Assembly: GCA_013397435.1 (NCBI GenBank)
Contig: VZRG01000163.1
Span: 1 to 64,000, forward strand
Source: Erythrocercus mccallii
Taxonomy: Eukaryota > Chordata > Aves > Passeriformes > Dicruridae
Length of the DNA stretch: 64,000 bases
Direction: 5' to 3'
Shown here: positions 13,540 through 24,910 of the stretch, piece after piece
Layout of the letters: every line of letters starts with the position of its first letter
Position numbering within the stretch: the stretch's first letter is position 1
Notes under the pieces: generated by a model
Told to the model about the DNA's origin: nothing
Seen by the model: only the letters and a program-made list of their open reading frames with translations
Databases searched by the model: none
Translations under genes and position numbers: made by a program

Positions 13540-13860
13540 TGCTTTCCAGGGACGTATTTATGTTTTCTCAGTTTTGTAGCTGTCAGCAAAGGGAGGGGGA
13601 CCTGAGCAGCCAGGAGATCCATCCCATGTCTGCTAAACAGACGGTCAATGAGGAGCTGGCCCTGGGCGGCTGCTGGCACTGAGGAGAGGCAGAGATCAGA
13701 GGCAGAAATCAGAATGATCTGTGGGGGTCTGGCTGCCATGTGTGCCACTGAGGGGGGAAAGGCCACCTTCATCAGCCACTGCTTGACCCCATCGTGCTGT
13801 GCATTCTCCCTGTGGCACAGGAAATTGCTTTCCATGAGTTTTGTATGAAGGAGGCTCCTG
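13540..13860. other. Unclassified GC-richer block
   Basis: About 320 bp clearly richer in G+C than the flanking intron, including ggccctgggcggctgctggc. Short open frames run on both strands (103 codons on -, 66 on +), as expected for GC-richer sequence. No domain or repeat family was recognised. It may be an old transposon fragment. Confidence 0.3.
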
Positions 13861-14421
13861 TAGCAGGTTGAAGAGAATGCTGAAGTGTCTTTCGTTTAAG
13901 AGCAAAGATCACATTTATGCCCACATGAAATCTCTTAAGAGTATGAACAACAAGTAGATTTATCAGAAGGATCTGCTCTGTCTTGCCTCACTGCATTTGA
14001 AGGCTCAGGACTGGATGCTCTGTCAGCAGTTCTGTCCGGTCGGGATGCGGTCTTTTATCATCATTTGGGGTGCATTGCAAGATTGTATTTGACTTTAATT
14101 CCCTACACTTGTACTATATTGAATTGAAACACTAGCCAAGATTTGTACCTTCGTATCCAATGTTCTTTGTCCCATGCTACCGGAGTTGGAGAATGTCTAA
14201 GCACCGGTATTTAGATGATGCTCCTGCATTGTTTGCTCTAGCAAGTGTTTAATCCTTTCACTGCCCTTTGAATGGCTACATTCAAATGGCTAAATTTGTA
14301 CACATCACTTGCAGTCTAAATGTTCCTCCACAAAAGACAATTTTTAGCTTCAAATACTTTTAATTGCTACATAAGAGTGGGTAATCCTCACTTTACTTGT
14401 GCACTGTTCAAGCTATCTTCT

Positions 14422-14975
14422 TGTCATGACAGCTCAGCCCCACAAAATCTCTTGTTCACTACCCCCAGGTCAGGATTACAAGGGTAAAAGTGAGAAAACT
14501 TGTGGGTTGAGATAAATATAGTTTAAAAGGGAAAGCAAAAGCTGCACACATAAGCAAATCAAAAGAAAAATTAATTCACCATGTCCTATCAGCAGACAAG
14601 TGTTCAGCCATCTCCAGGGAAGCTGGGCTCCACCACATGTGTCAGTGTCTTGGGAAGACAAATGCCATCACTCTGAACATCCTCCTCCTTCCTCCTTCTT
14701 TGCCCAGCTTTATATGCTGAGCATGAGGCCATATGGTGTGGGATATCCCTCTGAACAGTTGGGGCCAGCTGTCACTGCTGTGTCCCCTCCCAACTCCTTT
14801 GCACCCCTAGCCTGCATTGGTGGGGTGGGGACCAGAAATGCCCTTGGCTCTGTGTAAGTGCTGCTCAGCATCAGCTAAAACATGCCTGTGTTATCCACAC
14901 CCTCTTCAATACAATTCCAAAACACTCACTGGCTGCTGGGAAGAAAATTACTCAATCCCAGCCAGAACCTGCACA
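14422..14975 (-). mobile_element. Solo LTR of an avian ERVL-like endogenous retrovirus
   Basis: Read on the - strand the element opens TGTGCAGGTTCTGGCTGGGA and closes GAGCTGTCATGACA, so it has TG...CA ends. In between come blocks I recognise from a widespread bird LTR family: the AATTTTCTTCCCAGCAGC region, GCTGAGCAGCACTTACACAG, CCCAACTGTTCAGAGGGATA, a TATA box (ATATAAAG, + positions 14708-14715), the GTGAATTAATTTTTCTTTTG region and ATTTATCTCAACCCACAAG before the 3' end. The family's CRE-like TGACGTCA next to the TATA box is decayed here (14724-14731). No internal retroviral sequence adjoins either side. No clear target-site duplication remains (cttct on the left, catgt on the right), which suggests an old insertion. 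The exact right edge could be 2 bp further. Confidence 0.8.
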
Positions 14976-17224
14976 CATGTGGTGGAATAAACATTCGTAC
15001 TGTTGCAGTTTTGTATATTAACCTCAGCTATGCAGGCAGTAGGGTAGATAGATAAAAATCCCGCTTTGTAGAATTTTGTGTTTTCTTTCCGTTTTTGTTC
15101 ACTCTGACTGCATTATTTTTTTATCATTAATTGTGCGTTTTAGAGGATCAGCACTGGTTCACAGTCATATTGAGCTCCCATGTTTAGTTCTTTTTCTCTA
15201 GATAGCTATGGCTGTGTTGCAAACCACAGGTTTCTTTATGACTTGCTGTTTATGACTCTTTAATTTCAGAGTATAACACAGGTAATCATGGAGCTGTACA
15301 GTTTGGCTCACACATTACAAGTTGATAACTATGATTTTTCTTTTCTAATGTATCTGATTTTGGTTTGGGAGGTTTTTTTTTCCCTCCTCCCACTCCGAAA
15401 GAATCATGAAATCTTTTGATGTTTGACTGACCTGAGGTTGAAGAGCAACAGAGAAAAAAGAAAGCTCATGAGAATGTGTTATAGTGTACTTCACTTCATT
15501 TTACTATCACAAGGAGGCACCTTTTAGTGGGCAACATGAATGTTAGATTTTCACCATCTTCAGTGCAGATCTTTTTCATTGTCAAATGAAACTAGGAAAG
15601 TGGAGATGGTATTTTGGTGTTTGTACAGCATGTGACACAGTAGAGATTTATTCCTTAATTATTCTTTCATAAATCTGAAAGCACTAGTATGATAAACCTG
15701 ACCCTTAATTAACTAGAAGAGATCAGTACTACATCCTCAGAACATTCTTAATACATTTTTTTAATTGACCTTACTAGCAAAAATAAGTGTACCTTCTGTC
15801 TGCTAACTAATTAAATGTTTCATCATGTACTTTCTGGAACCTAGAATTCAAGCACAAAATTCAAATCTGGCATAGAAGGCTGAAAGTACAAATTAAAAAA
15901 AAAAAAAAAGTTGAGACTGAATGTTTTTTCTCTCCCCTATTTAAGAACTTAGGAAAATCTGTGCTTGGCAGTGTGCAAAAGGGAGTTACCATAAAATCAT
16001 TCATTAGATTTACAGGAACAATAGATGGGTAGTGTCAGGTACATAATACTATCCATGGTATGTGTAATCCACTTTTGATTTTGGTGTAAAATCCCCTTTC
16101 CAAAACTAGATATATTTTTACTGGAAAAAATTTACCTGACCTGACATCCTGGTGGGAGTAGAAAGGAAGTCATTATGGGGCTGTAACTCTCTTTTCTGCT
16201 CCCCCATACAGTTGATGGCACATATCTGAAGTCTTGTAATCAGACAACAGTTACATAGATATTTTGCTCGTTCTATGTAACAGGCTATGTTAGCAAGCAG
16301 AGATGAATTATCAAAATGCCATTATACTTAAAACTTAAAAAAAGGTCTTATTATTTCATGGTTCTAGAAATAATTACTTCCTCAGAGGAAGCAATTCTGC
16401 CCTCCCACTCAATCTTGCTCAGTATGACTTCCTCCTTTGAGTCAATATGAGAAGAAGCAGGGAAGGGAAAGAATGAAGAGCAGTTAGAGGTCATGAGGAG
16501 ACAGTGGCTAACAGTTTATAGTATAAATGATCATGTAGCCCAAAAGAAAAATTATTCTTGTGTCTTTTTAGAAGCAATATTTGTAGTAAGGAAATTAAAA
16601 TAGCATTTTTTTCTGTGAAAGCTGTTGGTATTTGAATTCACTCACAGTTTGCAGAGGCTGGTGGATGTGTGAGAAGTGTAGGAGGGAACTTCCAGAGAGT
16701 GTGTACTACTGGCTTACAGCCTTTCATCATTACTAGCTGAGATAACATAAAACTAACCTAGAAAAAGGCCACTAATTAACTAATCTAGGTGATGCCTTTT
16801 AATGAGTTGCTGAACACCAGATGGCAACACTCATGGGAAACTGTAAAAATATTAGTCTTTCTCTGTAAAGACTGGGGAAAAGGTATGAAGCTAGCTAGTC
16901 ATGCAGCACTAAAGGTGGTTCAAGGAGAAATAATAACAGGAACCTAACTGGATACAGCAAAAAGGTAAAAGTATTTGACTTTAAGCACAATCATAAAAGT
17001 AATGAGATAGCCTAGAAAAAAACTGTGGATAATATAAAGATAAAATAAATAGCATTGAACTTCAATTGACAGGAGAAATAACCAGTGAAATAGAATCTGC
17101 AGTTCACTGTACAAAAAAATGCTAAATCATGGCAAAAATCAAAGCCATTTTACATGGGAAGTAGCCACAGAAAGTAAGATTGAAGAGTCTGTAAATACTT
17201 ATTTGATGTCTAGAAATCTTGCAC

Positions 17225-17283
17225 ACACACATTCCCTCTCTGCCTCCCTTCATCCCCCCCTTTCATCCTGCCTCCCTCTGCTC
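17225..17283 (+). repeat. Polypyrimidine/CA simple sequence
   Basis: A short CA repeat runs into about 50 bp of C/T-only or nearly C/T-only sequence (ccctctctgcctcccttcat and on). It is simple sequence. Confidence 0.75.
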
Positions 17284-20200
17284 ATGTGGAAAACATTTGG
17301 GGTTGGGGATGAGACTTAGGACACAGACCATGGCTATTAAGCAGCAGATCTGTATACTCCGAAGTTCTTAGCATCAGAGCATTTCCAGAAAACAAAAACT
17401 CCTGGAGGTAAAAGAGACTTAGATCTGTTGGAAAAAACATCACCTCCAGTTTTGGCTGGAGCAGGTCAGGAAAAATATGCTGAGAGATGGACAACATGCA
17501 CAAAAATGCGGATTTTTGGATAAGCTTCAATCTAATTCTCTTTTTCCCCAGAGAAAGAGGATCAAGGAATGACAATATAATGAAAATCAACATCTGTCTT
17601 TGATCTTCAGTAGGCATAGTTTTGTGCTATGAAGAAGATGATCTGGGGATGTTCCACCACTGGGGGATATTTGTAGAAGGTGAAATTTATTCTTTATGCC
17701 AAATGGCCTCTGTTTGAATCACTGACATAATTATTCTGAGTTGCTCATGGAGTAGCTAGGGAATTGAGGACAACTGTTAGTTAAATTGCAGAAGTGAAAA
17801 CTGCTTGGTATGAAGAACTTGGTAACAAAAACAACAGCGTAGCTATTAACAGAGAAATGGGTCTGAGAGTTGCTGAGGTTTCATTAGGATTGGTTCTATG
17901 ACATTATTTTGAGTTTTCAGTGATAACCTTGAGAGGAAAAATAGAGGTATGATAATGAAATATATTGAAGACAATATTGAAAACAAGAATATATATATAC
18001 TGTGATATCTTATCTGTTGGGGTCAGGATTATAATGTCGTACAGAAATAATAGGGTATCTTTGAAGACCTAGAGTAATAAAAATGGCTTGAAATTTCAGT
18101 GTACAAATACAAGGTATGCTCTGAGCAACAGACATTTCTGTGATATGCTCAGGAACCATCAGCTGAAAATTTGTAAAAAATGTCAGAACTTTTAGTCAAT
18201 TTCAAGAAAATTGTATGCTGCAAGCATGTAACTGCAGGTAGGGAAAAACAGAGTCTTGGATTTGTCAGAATGAAGATGTTGCCAAGAGAAGAAGAGTGGT
18301 TTTGCTTCTGTCCAAGTAATTATGGCCTGCAGTTAGCTATCTACAGCCATGTTCAAGAATGGGAAATTGTACCAAGGAAACCTGCAAGGGTAAGTGTGGG
18401 AATGAAAAGCTTATCTTAAGAGAAGGGAGTAAAAGTAATATGTAATACTTAAAAAAGTCAATACAGGGAGGTTGTAAAAATTTCTGTAAATATATCAGGA
18501 TAGAGGAAGAGATAAGAAAAAGCTTTTAAAACCTGAAGTTAATGCTAGCATGAAAGTAAATGATTGCAAAGGTGTCCAACAATAAACTTAAGACAGAAAT
18601 TAAACTAAGCTTTCTTAATGTTAGGAGATATATGTTGGAAAACAGCATTCCATGCAGGAGTAATAGGGATTAAAAAACCCTGAACCCTAATTGGATTTAA
18701 AATTGATCTTAAATTTGTGAATGAGATTATGTGTTATGTGTTACCTGCATTACCAAAGTGATTCTTCAGGAGATCCATTCTAGTATTATATTTCCAAATG
18801 ACAGCTGTTCAGAGGGCTATGTGGATATAATTATTCTGATTGTGTTCTTAAGACAATAAAGTAACATACAGAGGATATTAAAACATAATATTATGAACAA
18901 TAAAAAGCAAATAAAGTTATATGGTGGATATTTGATGCTTGTCAGACTAGGCTAAATATCTGTAGCCCAAAAACAGAGCGGAGAAAAGTTCATGGAAGAA
19001 TACAATTCAGAAAGAGAAGTTAAGTACTGGACAAACATACTGTTTTTCAAGCATTTGAAATATTTCTATTTGTTTGTTTTTAATACTCTTCCCAAAGATT
19101 TGAAAGGAAAACATCTAATGGCCAAATAGCATGAAATCAAAGGGAAAAAAAAATCTTACATTTTTCTCAAGAAAAGAAACTCCAAGGCCAAAAAAGCTAG
19201 ATGTTTAGTCTCTGGAAGTAAGTTGAGAATGGCATTTAGATCAGTAATTAATTGTGTACCTCAGAAGTATTTATTATTTAAAAAAAATTACTGGATTTTC
19301 AGTGGGAAGAAGGATGTTTTATTTTTTTTTTAAATGTTTGCAAATTCTGTTTCCAAAGGGCTGACATCAGCGAAGATGGATGTTTCCTAGCCAAATTTCA
19401 ATAAAAATAGGTGTTTGATTCATATATAGGATTGGAAAGTCAGTATAATTTAATAATCATGACAAACAATGCACTTCTTTCATTTGGATCTATGTATCTC
19501 TGTCAGCAATGTTTTCCAACTGAGATAGATTTTGACATCAATTATTGAAGTAAACTGAACTTGGAACTTTGAATCACCATATCATTCGGATTTAAGCCAA
19601 TTTTCTTTAAATTAAGTATTCAACCCAATTTTTCCATTAAAGTATAATAATAAAAAAATTAAAAATTACCATTAATGAATAAAATAATTTTTAAATATTA
19701 TTTGATATATTATTTATTGGAATAAGAGCTGATCTTGAATGCTAAAAAAAAATCCCCAAACCACTCAAACCAACAGCTTCCTCTCCAAGTCATATATGGC
19801 TTTTTGTGTGTTTTCCTTTCAGAAATACTGGAATGAAATATCACTGTGGCACAGTTTGTAATGCATAATTTAGAAGGGCTTGGGAGCATGAACCTGTGAA
19901 AAAAGAACCGTCAAATGAACTTTCATGAATTCTTGAATTTCTGAGTGAGCCAGTAAGGGAAAATGCAGCACTGATACAATTTATCAAAAGTTCAAGGACA
20001 ACCTACCTTGATGTGCCTGCATAAAGATTGATGTTTAAAGTCATTGGAAAGAAAACTGCTGCAAGAAAAACTGGCTTACATATTGAAAGCAGATGGTTTA
20101 GGTAAATTATAATAGTCCAGGGTTGGTGGACCTAATAAATGAGGTGAATGAAGGTCATTAAAAGACTCACGTTTGCACATGTGTTTGAAGACTTTTCAGT

Positions 20201-21021
20201 TAGAATAGGAAAGGTGGAGAAAAAGCATTGATGCTCCAAATCTAGACTAGTTGGTGTGGACATGTGTGGAAAAAGTAGGTAATTCAGTTCAGAGTAGAAC
20301 AATATAAAATAATGAGACTGGGTTGGATAGTGAAGTGTAGGAGTTAAAGTCATGAAAAGAAGAATAATGAAAAGTTGGATATACTTTTTTTTTTCTGTTT
20401 TGATAATGAACTTGAGCAATATGTGGTTGCTGTCTGCAAGGATGAAAGGCTAAAAAGATGTTGGAAAATGTATAAAAGCTGACTTATGAAAGCACAGGAG
20501 AAAACTATCCTTTATATTATTTCTGAATAACAGCTCTATCTTCAGCTATTTGAAGTCAAAATTTATCAATTCAGACTTGTCATAAATTTCAAATGACTTC
20601 CATTAGAAACTATGATCTATTGTGAATTTTTAAAACACAGTAAATAATACTTTTCCAAATGTTAAATAATGGAAAAAATGTTGAATTAAAGTGAATACTG
20701 CAAGATTACTGACTTGCGTTTATTGGGAAGAAGGATATTCCTTAAAATTATGACATAACTGGAAGGTGGAAAAATTCATTTTCTGGAATGAAGACCAGAG
20801 AATGGTAAGGGAGTGATTATGGACAACTGTTTCTTGGCAAGGTGATAGGCATTTAATAGATTAATGCCTATTACTCCATCCTTGACTGCTAAGATTACAC
20901 TTTATGAACATGAGGAAAAAATTTGTCTGATAAAACACATAGATAAATCCTTGATGGATGGAATAGCATTATGTCTTTGAAGTATTTATTTCAATTTTGA
21001 GTAAAATTTCATCACTTTTCC

Positions 21022-21036
21022 TATATATATATATAT
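21022..21036 (+). repeat. (TA)7 microsatellite
   Basis: Uninterrupted TA dinucleotides in AT-rich intron. Confidence 0.9.
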
Positions 21037-21860
21037 TAATCCACAGAGACCAATTATTACAAATAGACCTGGAGTCTTATGTTTGGTTAATATATAAATG
21101 TCAGCTATGGTTATACTTGTATTGCTAGGATTTGTAAGTATGTTTTTCTTTTCTTATAATAAATTTCAAAATTTGCCATAGAGTGTATATTTTCCCCACA
21201 GCTGTATTAGGGACTAACTTGCTGCAGTCCCACACAGCAAGTTACTACTGACTATGTCTACTGCACTTTATTCATTACTCAAGCACAGGAAAATAATAAA
21301 GTTTTCTGATTTTCTGGTGATTTCTCTAATTATATGATGATGTTCTGAGAAGGCAGTTTTGTATTATGGTGACTGGCACACTAAACTCCCTAAATAGATT
21401 TGGAATTTCACATGATGATTTGTTTGTAGAAGTTTAGATTTAATTACTAACCATCAAGACAGCATCACCCTGAGTGCAGCTTAAGCTATTGTACAGTCCC
21501 TTCCCTGAACTCAGGAACACGTTGATGTTAGAATCAACATAATGAATCTGTCTCAAAACAAAAATGCAAATTGGCTGAGTTAAAATAGCAGTTTTGTACT
21601 CTTACTTCCTTGCATGATACATTTATCTTTGCAGAAACTATACGCTGTACACAGCTATCATTTCTTGCATACTGTTTAATCTCTTGCTTTTTACCCCAGA
21701 GACATGTAGTACAGATTTTCTTTCTTTTTACTGTGTGTGTATATACATTAACATGGGCTCTGACTTTTTTCTCTGCATTAATAAAAGGGTAAGATCTGAT
21801 GTCATACCTGAAGTAGTGCTATTTATTTATGTGTGCCATTTCAAGTGTATTTAATTTATG

Positions 21861-21902
21861 TGCACACACATACACACATATATATATACACTGTACACAC
21901 AC
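21861..21902 (+). repeat. Compound (CA)n/(TA)n microsatellite
   Basis: CA repeats, a central TA run and more CA repeats directly abut the left arm of the hairpin at 21903. Confidence 0.9.
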
Positions 21903-22016
21903 GAAATACAGATGCTGAATGTTTAGATTTTCAATCTTGAGATTACATACACACACACGGGTGTGTGTGTATGTAATCTCAAGACTGAAAATCTAAACAT
22001 TCAGCATGTGTATTTC
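21903..22016. repeat. Near-perfect inverted repeat (56-bp arms, 2-bp spacer)
   Basis: The left arm 21903-21958 and the right arm 21961-22016 are reverse complements at 54 of 56 positions; mismatches pair with 21911 and 21934. Only GG separates the arms. The inner parts are CA/GT repeats and the outer 38 bp are unique sequence (left arm begins gaaatacagatgctgaatg). Complementarity stops sharply at both outer ends. On either strand this would fold into one long hairpin, and it lies inside the MYO16 primary transcript. It may have arisen by template switching, or could be an assembly fold-back. No known transposon ends were recognised. Confidence 0.95.
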
Positions 22017-22361
22017 CCAAGTTACATAAATACATAGACATGGATATGACAGTGTGAATGGACAGGAAGAGAAGATGGGTTCCCAAACTGGGGATTAACG
22101 AGAAGGCTATCACGTTAAAGAGGGCCTTGGGGTTTGCTCCTAGTTAAGCTTTCTACATTTATGTTATTTGCACTGAACCTGTAAACTACAAGCTCTTCAA
22201 TAAACAACTTTCAATCTTTACTGAGCCATCAAAATCAACTTCCTTTCTTTGCAGCCATGGAGTTGTTTTATTTCTTCTTCCCTCATCTGTGGTGGGCCAG
22301 GGGTGGAAACTCTTTCAAGTGAGGCTACTAGGCAGAACTTCCTCCTGCAGTTTTGTTTGGA

Positions 22362-22400
22362 GTGTGTATGTATGTGTGTATATATATACGTGTGTGTGTG
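22362..22400 (+). repeat. (GT)n/(AT)n microsatellite
   Basis: GT and TATG units with a central TA run, followed to about 22455 by looser TATA/TACA-rich sequence. Confidence 0.88.
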
Positions 22401-23014
22401 ACTACCTTTCAATATGTATGCCTATCTATATATGTCTATACATACAAATACATAGAACTTTGTAAGGAAACGTATTATAAAACTTCACCCTCGATGTCTT
22501 ATATTTTATTTGTACTTATCAGTACAGTAGTGGATCATCAGAGGATGCTTCTTTTTGCATCTCCATTTTGCCTACAATAAATCTGTGCCTTACTAACTGT
22601 CCAATTTTGTACACAAGTGACAGTTCTTGCTAATCCTAGGAAGTGATCTTTTTAATTCCTAAAGTATAAGATTTGTTTGACCTTATGTAATTACAAGTTT
22701 GCTTAATAGTTATAAAGTAACTGTTAGCTCTAACTATGGTGTCAGATTAAAAGACTCTTTGACAGACAATTCCAAAGGCTCACTCCCTGCTGTGTAAAGG
22801 AGATTTTCTTTCTATTAGTTCTAAAAATAAAAGACAATAATTTCAAAAAATGACCTTTTGTTGTAGTATTATATAAGTATATAAGACAGGGACGACCATT
22901 TTTCTGTGTGCTTGTCATAATTCTTAATGATTTCAATTAAAATAAAATTAAAAGAAAGTGTGCTTCTATACTGTTATCAGAGGCATTCAGTGCTCAAATA
23001 ATTTCATTTTTCCC

Positions 23015-23110
23015 ATAAGCTCTGCTACTGATGGGAAGTTTGCAAGTCCCATGTGCAGAAACAGATGGGGAAATTTTAGTCTTTATTCATCAATGCTCTT
23101 TGAAGTTTCC
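23015..23110 (+). repeat. Dispersed repeat, copy 1 (unclassified)
   Basis: The core tgatgggaagtttgcaagtc through gatggggaaattttagtctt aligns with 24815-24910, with small indels. Similarity is roughly three quarters by eye. It does not match CR1 or any LTR I know. Confidence 0.55.
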
Positions 23111-24811
23111 TTTCTAATTCCCTTTTCCTGCCAAATAATTTGAGAGCTGGCAATATGATGTAAAATACCCCTCCTTCTGTATTTCAACTACCCTTTTTTT
23201 TGACCTCATTCTGATCTTTTGGATTTTTGCTGCAGTGTCTTAATAATAGAACAGAATGAGAATGCTATTCTAGGCAAAGAGAACTTTTTTTTGTGATATA
23301 TAACATGCAAGTCAAGTTTTCTATAATTTCTTCAATTCTTTAGTCTACCTCTGCTTTCAATAAAAATACGAAATTTCAGTGAGAAAATACATTCTTAATT
23401 TTTTCTCCTTTTTTTTTCATGCTTTCAGCCAGAATGTTTTTAAGAGTTAAAAGTATGTCAACTTATTTTTGTGACATTCAAACTGCTACATCCAATTAAT
23501 GTAATTATTCCAAATATTTTTTTTTTTGCATACTAAGCTAAAAGGAGTGTCTTCATGCTCTTAGAGCCCTTCTGATACTCTAATGCCTCATCTTTTTGTC
23601 TCTTTTCTGAGAAGTCCTCACTGAGAATGTGCAACATGTATTTTGAACCAAGAGGTGCCTCCATAAAGTGGGAAAGTAAGAAAGAAACGCAGTTATTGTT
23701 TTCTTTTTTGTCATACTTGGCTTTGGAGATGAAAATCATAGATATATAATTATTTATTAGCTGCTCTTTAATGTAACACCTTTTTTTTAATGGAAGGAAA
23801 ATTTTTGGCAGGTAGAATATTGAAATATTGATATTGTATTAAGACAAGTGCATATCTTGAGAGTAAGATTAGTTCCTTTATTTTATGGTTGAATAAAGTA
23901 TATGTGCAGAGACAGGAGAATTGGATGTTTAAAGTCATAGCTATGTGGGAGCCCTAGAATTGAATATGTTCTGCCCATGGCCTGTCCCACCAGAAACTAT
24001 GGATTCATTTGCCCTACAGTGTGGCTAAATGAACGTCTCATGCCTGAATGCACATCTAGCCAATAAAAGCAAGAGGAAAAATATTGTTAAGACCTATTTC
24101 CTCACAAATATAAAACTAGCAGTGATTACATCTGAAGACAGACTGAGGCTGAAGAAATTAGTGTTCAAACTGTATGGCAAAATTTAGCCACGCATTTGAG
24201 GTAGAGATTTTCATGTTGTTAAGAATGATCAGTTGAAGTTGTTGAAAAACTTCAGAATGAAGTATGGAAGTTAAGAAACAGAAATCATTACAACAAAAAT
24301 AGTTCTGTTCTTCCAATTTCTAGTCAAACTAGCTGGATGATATTCAGTGTTTCCAGATATTTGTGTGGGAGAAGAGAGAAAATAAGAATAATTCCTTGAG
24401 GCAAAGATAAGTCAAGGAAATCAGACTATATTTAGTTTAGAAATTAAGACTTTAAACTCCAAGAAACCTTAGTGGTGTGTAGTAGGATTCAGAATACGAA
24501 GAACCACCATGAAAAACAACTTGCTGTCTGATTAAGATCCAAGTACAAATCTGTATGCCTTTAGAATTAAGCGAATGTTCCCCAATCCTCATGAATGTTG
24601 TCGTTCTAGGGCGTGGAAATAGTGGTAACTTGAGAAATGTACATTACTTTTTATTTGACTGCTTCTGGATAAGTAGGTTTTAACTTTTTATTTCATAACT
24701 GCATGCTTAGTTGTATTTTACTTTGAAAGATGCTGTTGCAAACATGCTACACTTCTAGAGTGTTTTCAGACGTGTTCACTACTGGAACTGAGTGGGATTT
24801 TCTTTGCCTTT

Positions 24812-24910
24812 TTCATGCCTTCCAGCTGATGGGCAGAACTTAAGTCCCCATGGTGCACAAACAGATGGGAAAATGTTGGTCTTTCATTTTCAGTCAGCAG
24901 TGCTAATTCT
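24812..24910 (+). repeat. Dispersed repeat, copy 2 (unclassified)
   Basis: The core tgatgggcagaacttaagtc through gatgggaaaatgttggtctt corresponds to the copy at about 23.02-23.11 kb in the same orientation, 1.8 kb away. It is either a local duplication or two copies of an old family. Confidence 0.55.

Noticed and set aside
21860..22400. CRISPR-like or satellite interpretation of the repeat cluster
   Set aside because: The cluster is one inverted repeat plus ordinary CA/TA microsatellites. There are no regularly spaced repeats with unique spacers, and the genome is vertebrate.
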